NCBI RefSeq assembly: GCF_034350045.1
Contig: NZ_CP133781.1
Span: 1,061,001 to 1,125,000, forward strand
Origin: Pseudomonas sp. CCI4.2
Lineage (GTDB): Bacteria > Pseudomonadota > Gammaproteobacteria > Pseudomonadales > Pseudomonadaceae
Reading direction: 5' to 3'
DNA: 64,000 bases
Shown: positions 26,091-35,980 of the stretch, piece by piece
How the letters are laid out: each line of letters begins with the position of its first letter
Position numbering within the stretch: position 1 is the stretch's first letter
Program-made: the position numbers and the translations under genes
The notes under the pieces: generated by a model
Told to the model about the DNA's origin: nothing
The model's database searches: none
What the model saw: only the letters and a program-made list of their open reading frames with translations

Positions 26091-26936
26091 ATGTCCCAAG
26101 ACCGTCGCTTTAGCTTCGAATTTTTCCCGACCAAGACCGATGCCGGGCATGAAAAACTGCTCACCACCGCTCGTCAATTGGCCACGTACAACCCCGATTT
26201 CTTTTCCTGCACCTATGGCGCAGGCGGTTCAACCCGCGACCGCACGATCAACACCGTGCTACAGCTGGAAAGCGAAGTAAAAGTCCCGGCAGCCCCGCAT
26301 CTGTCATGCGTCGGCGACAGCAAGTCCGACTTGCGCGCCCTGCTGACCCAATACCAACAAGCGGGCATTAAACGCATTGTCGCCCTGCGCGGTGACCTGC
26401 CTTCTGGCATGGGCATGGCCAGCGGTGAATTACGTCATGCAAATGATCTGGTGACGTTCATCCGGGAAGAGACCGGCAGCCATTTCCACATAGAAGTAGC
26501 GGCCTACCCGGAGATGCATCCGCAAGCGCGCAATTTCGAAGACGACGTGGCTAACTTCGTGCGCAAGGCTCAAGCCGGTGCCGACAGTGCCATCACTCAA
26601 TACTTCTTCAACGCCGACAGCTATTTTTACTTCGTCGAGCGAGTGCGGAAAATGGGCGTGAACATCCCAGTAGTGCCGGGCATTATGCCCATCACCAACT
26701 ACAGCAAACTGGCGCGCTTTTCTGACGCTTGTGGCGCAGAGATCCCACGCTGGATTCGCAAGCAACTGGAAGCCTACGGCGATGATGTCCAAAGCATCCA
26801 GGCGTTCGGCGAACAGGTCATCACTCAAATGTGTGATCGCCTGTTGGACGGCGGTGCACCGGGCCTGCATTTCTACACGTTGAATCAGGCTGAGCCGAGC
26901 TTGGCCATCTGGAATAACTTGAAACTGCCGCGCTGA
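26091..26936 (+). CDS. metF: 5,10-methylenetetrahydrofolate reductase
   Basis: 281 residues starting MSQDRRFSFEFFPTK; an ATG 15 bases upstream is possible but adds non-conserved residues. Catalytic and FAD-binding blocks are present: FEFFPTKT, SCTYGAGGSTRDRT, PHLSCVGDS, VALRGDLPSG, AAYPEMHP, QYFFNADSYF, PGIMPI and GLHFYTLNQ. It reduces methylene-THF to methyl-THF for homocysteine methylation and so closes the cycle with ahcY. Confidence 0.97.
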   Translation: MSQDRRFSFEFFPTKTDAGHEKLLTTARQLATYNPDFFSCTYGAGGSTRDRTINTVLQLESEVKVPAAPHLSCVGDSKSDLRALLTQYQQAGIKRIVALRGDLPSGMGMASGELRHANDLVTFIREETGSHFHIEVAAYPEMHPQARNFEDDVANFVRKAQAGADSAITQYFFNADSYFYFVERVRKMGVNIPVVPGIMPITNYSKLARFSDACGAEIPRWIRKQLEAYGDDVQSIQAFGEQVITQMCDRLLDGGAPGLHFYTLNQAEPSLAIWNNLKLPR

Positions 26937-27044
26937 AAACAAATCCAACGTGACAAGCGCGCTTGTGTACCATTCGAGCCTCTTGAATCAGCAAGCTTTC
27001 GCGTCGGCGGGACCTTGCTGGCACTTTGGATTACGGACTTATCT

Positions 27045-28136
27045 GTGACATCTTCCAATATTTCCCCGCAAGCGCCGCAGCTGGTCTACCTGGTTTTTGG
27101 TGCGGACACGTACCATCAGGAAGCGGTATTCAGTATCGCCAGTGCCCTTGCCGGCATGCGCGAAACGCCTGATCAGCCTTTGGACATCCAGGTTTTCAGC
27201 GACAACCCCGCGCCCTACGCTGGCTTGCCCGTGCGCGTTCGCCCGCTGGACAAAGAGACCCGCGCTGCGTGGAGCGACCCTCATGGCTACCACTTCCGAA
27301 CCAAACACGTCGCGCTTCGCACCGTGTTGGCAGAATCGGAATGCGCGCTGCTAATCGACACCGACACCTTCTTCCATTGCTCGCCACTAAAGCTGTTTGA
27401 TCGGGTCAAGCCCGGCACGCTGCTGTGCAATGCGTTCGGTCCGCGCTACGGGGCTTATCGCGAAGTCCCGCTGTATGCCGTGCTCGCTGAACGTTTAGGG
27501 GCACGCGGGCTGACCGACGACCAGATGCCGTTGCTCAACTCGGGGGTCATCGGCTTGATGCGTGAAGACGCAGGCGTGCTGGATCAATCGATCGCTTTGA
27601 TGGATGAGTTTTATCCGGAAGTGACCACCTCCTACACCCTCGAAGAGTTCTGCTTGAGCGTGGCGGCGTACCGCACCATGGAGGTCAAGGAGTGTACGGA
27701 CCTGATCCATCACTATTGGAGCCGCAAGCAGCTGTTCCGCGCCAAGATTCGCGCCTGGCTCGCCAAGCACGGGGATGCACCGCTTAGCCAGGCGGCGCTG
27801 GATGACACACGACGCGTAAACACCTTGTTGCCACGCCCGGCCACTTGGAAACGCCTGATGTACAAAGCCGTCACCGCTGGCGTGCCTGCCACCCAGAGGC
27901 AGTTTCTGCGCGAGATTCTTTACGGGTGCTCATGGCACAGCAACGAATTTGACCGCGCGTGCTCGCCGGTCTGGTGGGAAAAAGCCCGGCAGAACGCCGA
28001 AGAAAAGCTCAAGCACACCTTGGAACCGGCCCAGTTGAACAGTTGGTTGAATCATTGGGGCGTTCGGCAGATTCTCGGCAAACAACGCGATGTGATTTAC
28101 CTGCACTTGCTCAAACAGAGCGCTGCGAATAAATGA
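27045..28136 (+). CDS. Glycosyltransferase-like (GT-A fold) hypothetical protein
   Basis: About 363 residues from a GTG at 27045; start uncertain, since a TTG 30 bases upstream is also in frame. The N-terminal half reads like a nucleotide-sugar transferase of the GT8/GT-A type: LVYLVFGADTYHQEAVFSIASAL, ALLIDTDTFFHCSPLKLF with a DTD motif (about 105), and MPLLNSGVIGL. The C-terminal part is helical and basic. No membrane segments are seen. The acceptor is unknown; an envelope glycan is plausible. Confidence 0.75.
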   Translation: MTSSNISPQAPQLVYLVFGADTYHQEAVFSIASALAGMRETPDQPLDIQVFSDNPAPYAGLPVRVRPLDKETRAAWSDPHGYHFRTKHVALRTVLAESECALLIDTDTFFHCSPLKLFDRVKPGTLLCNAFGPRYGAYREVPLYAVLAERLGARGLTDDQMPLLNSGVIGLMREDAGVLDQSIALMDEFYPEVTTSYTLEEFCLSVAAYRTMEVKECTDLIHHYWSRKQLFRAKIRAWLAKHGDAPLSQAALDDTRRVNTLLPRPATWKRLMYKAVTAGVPATQRQFLREILYGCSWHSNEFDRACSPVWWEKARQNAEEKLKHTLEPAQLNSWLNHWGVRQILGKQRDVIYLHLLKQSAANK

Positions 28137-28201
28137 TCTGCCTGTGCAAACCACCTGATGCGGCACTTCTCTTTAAGCATCTCGCGTCGTAATCTCCGCC
28201 C

Positions 28202-29032
28202 ATGCTCGCTACCACCCGATTATTTGCTGCCGTTTTTTTCAACTGCCTAAGCTTTACTGCGTTGGGTGAAACGCTGCATATCGTCACCGAACCCTGGGCG
28301 CCGTATGTCTACGTTGAAGACGGTCAGGCGCGCGGATTGGATTACGACACCACGGCGATCATTTTTGAGCGACTGGGCATCGACGTAAAATGGGAATTCC
28401 TGCCCTGGAAGCGTTGCCTTTCAATGCTCAAACAAGGCCAGGCCGATGGCGCGCTGGATATTTTCCAGCGGGGCGAGCGCGACGATTTACTGCTGTATCC
28501 CAGCGAGCCGCTGTCTGACGTCGAGTGGGTGCTGTTTTACGCCAACGCCCGACCTCACCCATTCCTCACCCTTGAGGATTTACGCGGCCTGACCATCGGG
28601 GTTTCGCCGGGGTACCTCTATGGCAAGGATTTCGAGGCCTCGACACTGTTCACCCGCGAGCCCGCGCCCAGCCATGAAGCGAACTTTGGCAAGCTGCTGT
28701 TGGGCCGAATCGACCTGGTGATCACTGACCGACGTGTCGGTCAGCACGTGCTTGATCAATTGATGGCTCGCGACCAGATTACCCAGTCCCCCACCGTCCT
28801 CAGCCGTGAAGCGCAATACCTTGCCCTGCGCAAAAATGCCGGCATGGACCTGCTGGTGCAGCGCTTTGGCGCCGAACTCAAACGCTTCAAGCGCGAGCCG
28901 GCCTATGCCGAACTCGTCGCTCGGTACACCGGCGAAGCGATACCAGCCATTGTTATTGCGCCCGCAGCACTTGCGCCCTCTGCGTCAACGCCTGATAAAA
29001 CCGTTGAGCAGCAGGAAAGCGGCGTACGGTGA
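28202..29032 (+). CDS. Periplasmic solute-binding protein, family 3
   Basis: 276 residues. A signal peptide (MLATTRLFAAVFFNCLSFTALG) is followed by an SBP_bac_3 domain: TLHIVTEPWAPYVYVEDGQARGLDYD, LPWKRCLSMLKQGQADGALD and LRGLTIGVSPGYLYGKDF. The last ~25 residues are Ala/Pro-rich. No ABC permease genes lie nearby, so it may be an orphan binding protein of the amino-acid type. Substrate unknown. Confidence 0.87.
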   Translation: MLATTRLFAAVFFNCLSFTALGETLHIVTEPWAPYVYVEDGQARGLDYDTTAIIFERLGIDVKWEFLPWKRCLSMLKQGQADGALDIFQRGERDDLLLYPSEPLSDVEWVLFYANARPHPFLTLEDLRGLTIGVSPGYLYGKDFEASTLFTREPAPSHEANFGKLLLGRIDLVITDRRVGQHVLDQLMARDQITQSPTVLSREAQYLALRKNAGMDLLVQRFGAELKRFKREPAYAELVARYTGEAIPAIVIAPAALAPSASTPDKTVEQQESGVR

Positions 29033-29254
29033 ATGCTCTGTTATACTCCGACCTTCCCGCCAGGCTTACGCCCGGACGCTCCGCCTTGCAATAGACCTCT
29101 CGAACACGCCAGTCGCGCCTTTTCTATCCCGCGACAACGTGCCGAAATGCCTAAAAGGCCCAGCAGGACCGGACGAGATTGCGTCATCTAAACGCCCATC
29201 GCGCCAGGCAAGACCATTCTTATGGGCACCGCCCTAACTAAAACAGGATTACTC

Positions 29255-31156
29255 ATGTCCTTTGCTTCCCTCGGTCTCTCCGAGGCTTTAGTCAGCGCCA
29301 TCGAGGCTGCTGGCTATACCCAGCCTACTCCAGTGCAACAGCGGGCTATTCCCGCCGTGTTGCAAGGTCGCGACCTGATGGTTGCGGCTCAGACAGGTAC
29401 TGGTAAAACCGGCGGTTTCGCTCTTCCGATCCTGGAACGGCTTTTCCCCAACGGTCATCCGGACAAGTCCCAGCGTCATGGCCCGCGCCAACCCCGCGTC
29501 CTGGTCCTGACTCCAACCCGCGAACTCGCGGCGCAAGTGCATGACAGCTTCAAGGTCTACGCCAAGAACCTGAAGTTTGTCAGTGCCGTGATCTTCGGCG
29601 GTGTGGGCACCAACCCACAGGTCCAGGCCATGGCCCGAGGCGTTGACGTGTTGGTAGCTTGCCCTGGCCGCCTGCTCGATCTGGCCGGTCAAGGCAGTGT
29701 CGATCTGTCCCACGTTGAAATTCTAGTGCTCGATGAAGCAGACCGGATGCTCGATATGGGCTTCGTCCATGACGTGAAAAAGGTCCTGGCCCGCCTGCCG
29801 TCCAAACGTCAGAACCTGCTGTTCTCGGCGACCTTTTCCAATGACATCACCGCCTTGGCCGGCAAGCTCCTGCACAATCCGGAACGCATCGAAGTCACGC
29901 CGCCGAACACCACCGTCGAGCGTATCGAACAGCGCGTTTTCCGTTTGTCATCGAGCCACAAGCGCTCGCTGCTGTCGCACTTGATTACGGCTGGCGCCTG
30001 GGAACAGGTATTGGTGTTTACCCGCACCAAGCACGGCGCAAACCGTTTGGCCGAGTACCTGGACAAGCATGGCCTCTCGGCTGTGGCGATTCACGGTAAC
30101 AAGAGCCAAAACGCACGCACCAAAGCGTTGGCTGACTTTAAAGCCGGCGCAGTGCGGATCATGGTTGCCACCGATATCGCCGCTCGCGGCCTGGATATCG
30201 ATCAGTTACCCCATGTCGTCAACTTCGAATTGCCGAACGTCGACGAAGATTACGTCCACCGTATTGGCCGTACTGGCCGTGCGGGCCGCAGCGGTGAAGC
30301 GATTTCACTGGTTGCGCCAGACGAAGAAAAACTGCTCAAAAGCATTGAGCGCATGACCAAGCAAAAGATTGCCGACGGCGATCTGATGGGCTTCGACATC
30401 ACGGCCGTGGAAGCCGAGAAACCAGAAGTTCGCGAGCGTCCAGACGTCCGCGCTAACCCACGCGCGCCTCGCGGCCCACGCGGTGATGGCCCTGCCGGCG
30501 GTGGCGGTGGCAGCGGTCGCAAGGACAAAGGCAAAGACCGGGGTCAGGAAAAACCGGCTGCGGCTGCCGCAGCACGTCCTGAGCGTCCGGCACAAAAGCC
30601 TCGCGAAGGCACCCCGGCACGTGAACAACGTCCGGCGACTCCGCGTTCCGACCGTGCTCCGGATGAGTTTCTGGATGACGAAGTGGATAACTTCGGTAAC
30701 CGCGCTGATTACGTCAGCCCATACCCGAACAAGGGCCAAGGCCGTGGTCGTCGTCCAGGCGCACCGGCTCCAGCTCCTGCTGCGGGCGGTGCAGCACCTG
30801 CTGGCCGTGCGCCGAGTCAGGCTCGTCCAAGTGCTCCGCGCACGGGCGCTGGCACAACGACCGGCACACCGCCGGCCAAACGTACTGGCGGCGGCGCGCG
30901 TAACGGCGCACCTCGTGACGGTCAGGCCCGTCGCGAGGAACAACCTCGCAATCGCCGTCCGGCTGCTCGTGATGACCAACCTGCCGCGCGCCAAGAGCCC
31001 GCCGTTCGTGGTCCTCGCGACGGTCAGCCAGCGCCGACCATCGTGCATAAAGAGTCCAAGACCGACCGTTTCCCGTCGGCCGAGCAACTGGACCAACTGC
31101 CAAGCCGCCCACGCGGCGAGAAGCCAGCACTGCTGACGCGTAACCGCGAAGGTTGA
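29255..31156 (+). CDS. rhlE2: DEAD-box ATP-dependent RNA helicase RhlE2
   Basis: 633 residues from the ATG at 29255, with CAGGA upstream; a 33-base longer frame is less likely. Helicase motifs in order are the Q-motif ([14 protein letters not shown]), [20 protein letters not shown] ([13 protein letters not shown]), SAT (LLFSATF), ARGLDI and [10 protein letters not shown], within residues 1-375. The last ~250 residues are low complexity, rich in Arg, Pro, Ala and Gly, as in P. aeruginosa RhlE2 (PA0428), whose tail aids RNA binding. It lies near metF as in P. aeruginosa. Confidence 0.92.
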   Translation: MSFASLGLSEALVSAIEAAGYTQPTPVQQRAIPAVLQGRDLMVAAQTGTGKTGGFALPILERLFPNGHPDKSQRHGPRQPRVLVLTPTRELAAQVHDSFKVYAKNLKFVSAVIFGGVGTNPQVQAMARGVDVLVACPGRLLDLAGQGSVDLSHVEILVLDEADRMLDMGFVHDVKKVLARLPSKRQNLLFSATFSNDITALAGKLLHNPERIEVTPPNTTVERIEQRVFRLSSSHKRSLLSHLITAGAWEQVLVFTRTKHGANRLAEYLDKHGLSAVAIHGNKSQNARTKALADFKAGAVRIMVATDIAARGLDIDQLPHVVNFELPNVDEDYVHRIGRTGRAGRSGEAISLVAPDEEKLLKSIERMTKQKIADGDLMGFDITAVEAEKPEVRERPDVRANPRAPRGPRGDGPAGGGGGSGRKDKGKDRGQEKPAAAAAARPERPAQKPREGTPAREQRPATPRSDRAPDEFLDDEVDNFGNRADYVSPYPNKGQGRGRRPGAPAPAPAAGGAAPAGRAPSQARPSAPRTGAGTTTGTPPAKRTGGGARNGAPRDGQARREEQPRNRRPAARDDQPAARQEPAVRGPRDGQPAPTIVHKESKTDRFPSAEQLDQLPSRPRGEKPALLTRNREG

Positions 31157-31166
31157 GCTAGCTGAA

Positions 31167-31199
31167 TAAAAAAACGCCCCGGCTGGGGCGTTTTTTTTT
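31167..31199 (+). terminator. Rho-independent terminator after rhlE2
   Basis: AAACGCCCC / GGGGCGTTT stem with a GGCT-type loop and a run of nine T, 10-40 bases after the stop. Confidence 0.92.
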
Positions 31200-31238
31200 G
31201 GGTGCTGGTTAAGCCATTTCTATAGAACCGAATCTCTG

Positions 31239-31310
31239 AAGGAGCTAACTTGCTGGCGAAAGTTGCATGCGGTCTGTCAGGCCGCTTCGCCAACAAGTTG
31301 GCTCCCTACA
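31239..31310. repeat. REPIN-like inverted repeat (GAGCCAACTTGTTGGCGA type)
   Basis: GGAGCTAACTTGCTGGCGAA faces TTCGCCAACAAGTTGGCTCC. It is located between the convergent rhlE2 and yceI genes. Confidence 0.8.
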
Positions 31311-31326
31311 AGTGCAAACAATAACG

Positions 31327-31923
31327 TTACTTAGCTTGGATGCCTTCGAACGAAATGATCAGTTCCATCGATTCGGACGCTGGGCCCAGGTTCATCATTT
31401 TGCCGAAGTCAGAACGGTTGATCGTAGTGGTGCCTGCGAAGCCAGCACGGTAGCCGCCCCACGGATCTTTGCCTTCACCCAAGAAGGTCGCTTTGACCAC
31501 GACCGACTTGGTAACACCGTGCAGGGTAAGGTCGCCCGTTACGTCGGCTGTGACCTTGCCATCCGCATCTTTACCGGTGGTTTTGACCGAGGTAGAGACG
31601 AATTTGGCTTCCGGGTATTTAGCGACATCCAGGAAATCAGCGCTGCTGATGTGCTTGTCACGTTCAGCCTGGTTAGTGAAAACGCTGGCGGTTTTCAGGC
31701 TGATGCTGATCTTGCTGTCTTCAGGTTTGGCTGCATCAAAGCTGAACGTACCGTCCCAGTCCTTGAACGTGCCGTAAATGAAGCTGTAGCCCAAGTGGCT
31801 GATCTTGAAGTTGATGAAGGCGTGCTGGCCTTCTTTGTCGACTTTGTAATCAGCGGCCATCGCCTGACCGGCCGACAACAAAGCGGTACCCAGTGCCAGA
31901 GCGGCGAGAGTCTTCTTGAACAT
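31327..31923 (-). CDS. YceI-family periplasmic protein
   Basis: 198 residues from the ATG at 31923 ([23 protein letters not shown] signal peptide), with AGGA upstream; a longer frame to 31950 is not preferred. The mature part has YceI lipocalin-like features: [33 protein letters not shown] and [17 protein letters not shown]. The family binds polyisoprenoid-like ligands. A cytochrome b561 gene precedes it by 26 bases, the same pairing as yceJ-yceI. Homologous to P. aeruginosa PA0423. Confidence 0.93.
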   Translation of the reverse strand: MFKKTLAALALGTALLSAGQAMAADYKVDKEGQHAFINFKISHLGYSFIYGTFKDWDGTFSFDAAKPEDSKISISLKTASVFTNQAERDKHISSADFLDVAKYPEAKFVSTSVKTTGKDADGKVTADVTGDLTLHGVTKSVVVKATFLGEGKDPWGGYRAGFAGTTTINRSDFGKMMNLGPASESMELIISFEGIQAK

Positions 31924-31949
31924 GCTGTAATTCCTGTTTGGTTTGAACA

Positions 31950-32498
31950 TTAGTCGCGACCCAACATGCGCGTTAGGGTCGCATCGCGATCGATAAAGTG
32001 GTGCTTCAATGCTGCAAGACCGTGAAGGACTGAGAAAATCACCAGAATCCAGGCCAGGTACAAGTGAACGTCGCCAGCGACATCTGCCTGGTCAGGAATG
32101 CTGTCGATCAACGACGGCACTTCGAACAGACCGAACACCGAAATTCCCACACCGTCGGCGGTGGAAATGAGGTAACCGGCGAACATCGTGGCAAACAGAC
32201 CGACATACAGGAACACGTGACCGAACGTAGCGCCTAGGCGAGTCCACTTGCCGTAGGTTGAAAGTTTCGGCGGCGCAGGACTGAACAAACGCCAAACGAC
32301 TCGAAACAACATCACGGCAAACAGTGTTATGCCAATGCTCTTATGCAGGTCCGGCGCAGCTTTACGCCAGGTGTCGTAGTAATCGAGCCCGACCATCCAC
32401 AGCCCGAGCGCGAACAAGCCAAACACGACAACCGCAACGCCCCAGTGCAGCACCATGCTGACCAGGCCGTAACGAGAGGAGGAGTTACGTAACTGCAT
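31950..32498 (-). CDS. Cytochrome b561
   Basis: 182 residues with four transmembrane helices and haem-ligand histidines visible in [12 protein letters not shown] (about 18), [20 protein letters not shown] / [28 protein letters not shown] precedes the ATG. It transfers electrons within the inner membrane, probably from ubiquinol. It is the first gene of a two-gene unit with yceI, divergent from bioA. Confidence 0.93.
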   Translation of the reverse strand: MQLRNSSSRYGLVSMVLHWGVAVVVFGLFALGLWMVGLDYYDTWRKAAPDLHKSIGITLFAVMLFRVVWRLFSPAPPKLSTYGKWTRLGATFGHVFLYVGLFATMFAGYLISTADGVGISVFGLFEVPSLIDSIPDQADVAGDVHLYLAWILVIFSVLHGLAALKHHFIDRDATLTRMLGRD

Positions 32499-32797
32499 GC
32501 CAATTACCTTGTAAGAATGGGTTCAAGACTAACTTTTTATCTATCGAATGAAAGCGCAAAATTTAGCTGTGAGGTATCGAAAAATACGATCATTGATGAC
32601 CTCACATCGGCCAACTATCAGCATCCCGATAATGCCCAACCGACAATACTGCGCTGTGACAGTCGGACTTTACGCCCCGATGAACGGCACTGCTTAATCA
32701 TTGTTCGTTACAAGAGGTTGTTCCGCAGCCATGCATTGCATAGGCTTGCGCGATTGTTTTGCCCTCGCGCCAAGCGAGTGTCACCAGGAGATTACCC

Positions 32798-34204
32798 ATG
32801 GGCTTGAATAACCAGTGGATGCAACGCGACCTCGCGGTGCTCTGGCATCCTTGCACCCAGATGAAAGACCACGAAAGCCTGCCGCTGATCCCGATCAAAA
32901 GCGGCAAGGGCGTATGGCTCGAAGACTTCGAAGGCAAACGCTACCTCGACGCGGTTAGCTCGTGGTGGGTTAACGTTTTCGGCCACTCTAATCCGCGCAT
33001 CAACCAGCGGATCAAGGATCAAGTCGATCAATTGGAACACGTCATCCTCGCTGGCTTCAGTCATCAGCCGGTGATCGAACTCTCCGAGCGCCTGATCAAG
33101 ATGACGCCCAAGGGCCTGACCCGCTGTTTCTATGCTGACAACGGTTCATCGTGCATTGAAGTCGCGCTGAAAATGAGTTTTCACTACTGGCTCAATCGCG
33201 GTCAGCCGAATAAAAAGCGCTTCGTCACCCTGACCAACAGCTACCACGGCGAAACCATGGCCGCGATGTCAGTGGGCGACGTGCCATTGTTTACCGAGAC
33301 TTATAAAGCGCTGTTGTTAGACACGATCAAAGTGCCAAGCCCGGATTGCTACCACCGGCCCGAGGGCATGAGCTGGGAAGAACATTCGCGCAACATGTTC
33401 GTCGCCATGGAGCAGACCCTGGCCGAGCACCATGACACCGTCGCCGCAGTCATCGTCGAGCCGTTGATTCAGGGCGCAGGCGGCATGCGTATGTATGACC
33501 CGATTTACCTCAAGCTATTGCGCGACGCCTGCGACCGCTACGGCGTGCATTTGATTCACGACGAAATCGCTGTAGGTTTCGGCCGGACGGGCACCATGTT
33601 CGCCTGCGAACAAGCCGGCATTACCCCGGACTTTCTGTGTTTGTCCAAAGCGTTGACCGGTGGTTACTTGCCGCTGGCCGCCTGCATCACCACTGATGAT
33701 GTGTACGACGCGTTCTACGACGACTACTCATCCTTGCGCGCCTTCCTGCATTCCCACAGCTATACCGGCAATCCCCTCGCGTGTGCGGCGGCGTTGGCGA
33801 CGCTGGATATCTTCGAACAAGACAACGTGATCGAAAACAACAAAGCCCTGGCGACGCGTATGGGCACGGCGACTGCGCATTTGGTTGACCACCCGAATGT
33901 GTCTGAAGTGCGACAGACCGGCATGGCATTGGCCATCGAAATGGTCCAGGACAAAGCCACGAAAACCGCTTACCCGTGGCAAGAGCGGCGCGGTTTGAAG
34001 GTGTTTCAGCATGCGCTGGAGCGTGGCGCCCTGCTCCGTCCATTGGGCAGCGTGGTCTATTTCCTGCCGCCCTACGTAATCACCCCCGAGGAAATCGACT
34101 TCCTCGCCGAAGTCGCCACCGAAGGCATCGACATCGCCACCCGCACGAGCGTCAGCGTGGCCGTGCACGAGAACTTCCACCCGAATTTTCGTGATCCGGG
34201 CTAG
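32798..34204 (+). CDS. bioA: Adenosylmethionine-8-amino-7-oxononanoate aminotransferase
   Basis: 468 residues from the ATG at 32798, with AGGAG eight bases upstream; a longer in-frame start at 32759 is rejected for this reason. Class-III aminotransferase features: VSSWWVNVFGHSNPRIN, FYADNGSSCIEVALKMSFHYW (PLP phosphate loop), IHDEIAVGFGRTG (PLP Asp) and SKALTGGYLPLA (Schiff-base Lys). It makes 7,8-diaminopelargonate in biotin synthesis. Here it stands apart from other bio genes and is followed by rsmE, as in P. aeruginosa. Confidence 0.96.
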   Translation: MGLNNQWMQRDLAVLWHPCTQMKDHESLPLIPIKSGKGVWLEDFEGKRYLDAVSSWWVNVFGHSNPRINQRIKDQVDQLEHVILAGFSHQPVIELSERLIKMTPKGLTRCFYADNGSSCIEVALKMSFHYWLNRGQPNKKRFVTLTNSYHGETMAAMSVGDVPLFTETYKALLLDTIKVPSPDCYHRPEGMSWEEHSRNMFVAMEQTLAEHHDTVAAVIVEPLIQGAGGMRMYDPIYLKLLRDACDRYGVHLIHDEIAVGFGRTGTMFACEQAGITPDFLCLSKALTGGYLPLAACITTDDVYDAFYDDYSSLRAFLHSHSYTGNPLACAAALATLDIFEQDNVIENNKALATRMGTATAHLVDHPNVSEVRQTGMALAIEMVQDKATKTAYPWQERRGLKVFQHALERGALLRPLGSVVYFLPPYVITPEEIDFLAEVATEGIDIATRTSVSVAVHENFHPNFRDPG

Positions 34205-34232
34205 CAGGTATTTCGGTGGCGCCTGGAATATT

Positions 34233-34297
34233 GCTTTCGTCGGCAAGCCGACTCCCACAGGTATGCGAACCTGTGGGAGCAGGCTTGCCTGCGAAGA
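34233..34297. repeat. REP-type inverted repeat (GGAGCAGGCTTGCCTGCGAAG type)
   Basis: GTCGGCAAGCCGACTCCCACAG faces CTGTGGGAGCAGGCTTGCCTGCGAAG across a short loop, between bioA and rsmE. Confidence 0.75.
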
Positions 34298-34369
34298 AGT
34301 TCACGCAAGATATCAGGCACAACCCCGCACGCTTGTTTCAACAGATTCAACCCATTTCAGAGACCCACC

Positions 34370-35089
34370 ATGAGACTGTCCCGCTTTTTTATCGAGACGC
34401 CCCTGAGCCTCGGCGAACACGAACTGCCAGAAGCCCAAGCGCATTACATCGGCCGCGTGTTGCGCATGGCCGAAGGTGACGCCCTGCAATTGTTCGACGG
34501 ATCGGGCAGCGAATTTCGCGGCACGTTACTCGAAGTCGGCAAAAAACGCGTGCGGGTCAACCTCGACGAGCAGTTCGCCGGGCAAACCGAATCGGCGCTG
34601 AAAATCCACTTGGGCCAAGGCTTGTCACGCGGCGAGCGGATGGATTGGGCGATTCAGAAAGCCACCGAACTGGGCGTCCGCGAAATCACCCCGATCATCA
34701 GCGAGCGCTGTGAAGTCCGCCTCAAGGACGAACGGGCCGAGAAGCGCCAGCTGCACTGGAAACAAATCGCGATCAGCGCCTGCGAGCAATGCGGCCGTTC
34801 TGTGGTGCCGGTCATTCATCCGCCGCTGGCTTTGGCTGACTGGCTGAAGCAGACCGATGCGGATTTGAAACTGGTGCTGCACCCCGTTGCCGAGCCACTG
34901 AGCCGCCACGACAAGCCCTTCACCCTGGCCTTTTTGATTGGTCCTGAAGGCGGGTTGAACGATGCTGAAGTCGACCAAGCGACAACCGCCGGCTTCCACG
35001 CCGCCCGCCTCGGCCCCCGCGTCCTGAGAACCGAAACCGCACCGGTGGTGGCACTGAGCGTCGCCCAACAGTTATGGGGTGATTTCTAA
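34370..35089 (+). CDS. rsmE: 16S rRNA (uracil-1498-N3)-methyltransferase
   Basis: 239 residues. An N-terminal PUA-like domain (MRLSRFFIETPLSLGEHELPEAQAHYIGRVLRM) is followed by a SPOUT-type methyltransferase domain with the knot signatures LGVREITPIISERCEV, QWKQIAISACEQCGR-type text, FLIGPEGGLNDAEVD and RLGPRVLRTETAPVVALSV. It methylates U1498 of 16S rRNA. Confidence 0.95.
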   Translation: MRLSRFFIETPLSLGEHELPEAQAHYIGRVLRMAEGDALQLFDGSGSEFRGTLLEVGKKRVRVNLDEQFAGQTESALKIHLGQGLSRGERMDWAIQKATELGVREITPIISERCEVRLKDERAEKRQLHWKQIAISACEQCGRSVVPVIHPPLALADWLKQTDADLKLVLHPVAEPLSRHDKPFTLAFLIGPEGGLNDAEVDQATTAGFHAARLGPRVLRTETAPVVALSVAQQLWGDF

Positions 35090-35093
35090 ACAG

Positions 35094-35176
35094 CCTTCGC
35101 AGGCAAGGTGAACCGGTCAAGCCTGATCCCACAGGGTGCTGAACACAACTGTGGGAGCAGGCTTGCCTGCGAAGAA
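35094..35176. repeat. REP-type inverted repeat (GGAGCAGGCTTGCCTGCGAAG type)
   Basis: CTTCGCAGGCAAGGTGAACCGG and the facing CTGTGGGAGCAGGCTTGCCTGCGAAG lie between the convergent rsmE and hemolysin III genes. The left arm is partly degenerate. Confidence 0.75.
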
Positions 35177-35193
35177 ATCAACCCGATTTAAGA

Positions 35194-35811
35194 TCACAGC
35201 ACATAAAAAAGTATCGCCACAAAGTGCAGCAAACTGCCAGCCATCACGAATAAATGCCAGATGCCATGCCAGTGCCTGAATCGCGTGTCGAAGGCGAAAA
35301 AGATAATACCGATGGTGTACAAAATTCCGCCCGCCGCCAGCCACGCGAATCCCGCTGTGCCCAGTGCCGCCATCAGCGGTTTGACCGCCACCAACACAAT
35401 CCAGCCCATCACCGCGTAAATCACGATGGACATCACTCGCGCTTCGGAGCGGGGTTTTATTTCCTGCAACATGCCGATCACCGCCAAGCCCCAGACGATA
35501 CCAAACAGTGTCCAGCCCCACGGCCCGCGTAGGGTGACCAGACAAAACGGCGTATAGCTGCCCGCAATCAACAGGTAGATCGACAGGTGATCGACCTTCT
35601 GCATGATGACCTTCGCCCGGCCCCGGACGCTGTGATACACCGTGGACACGCTGTACAGCAGCAGCAAGGTCACGCCGTAAATAGCCGTACTGACGATCTT
35701 CCAAACACTGCCGTCCATGCTGGCCATTACCAGCATCCAGACCACCCCTATGAAAGCCAACACGGCCCCCACCAAGTGGGTCCAGGCGTTTAAACGTTCC
35801 CCGTGATACAT
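35194..35811 (-). CDS. Hemolysin III / YqfA family membrane protein
   Basis: 205 residues, about seven transmembrane segments. Family signatures are MYHGERLNAWTHLVGAVLAFIG at the N-terminus, STVYHSVRG (SxxYH motif) and RFRHWHGIWHLFVMAGSLLHF at the C-terminus, carrying the Asp/His residues of PAQR-like proteins. Despite the name, most members are not haemolysins; the role is unknown. Confidence 0.93.
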   Translation of the reverse strand: MYHGERLNAWTHLVGAVLAFIGVVWMLVMASMDGSVWKIVSTAIYGVTLLLLYSVSTVYHSVRGRAKVIMQKVDHLSIYLLIAGSYTPFCLVTLRGPWGWTLFGIVWGLAVIGMLQEIKPRSEARVMSIVIYAVMGWIVLVAVKPLMAALGTAGFAWLAAGGILYTIGIIFFAFDTRFRHWHGIWHLFVMAGSLLHFVAILFYVL

Positions 35812-35980
35812 ACTCGAACCTCAAAAGCCTACAACCCAGCGCGCAAGGCTCAGGGTTATGCGTCAAAAGCGCAATCCCCGACCTCAATCCTTGTCGCGCT
35901 GGTCGATAAAAAACTAGAGTAATTAGCGCCCTAACGTTCACACTGAGCGCGTTTGAGCCTAAGCCTTTTTGAGAATCGCC

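Noticed and set aside
30305..31136. Alternative-frame readings through the rhlE2 tail on both strands
   Set aside because: Open only because of the repetitive high-G+C sequence; the RhlE2 frame continues directly from the helicase core to a stop followed by a terminator.
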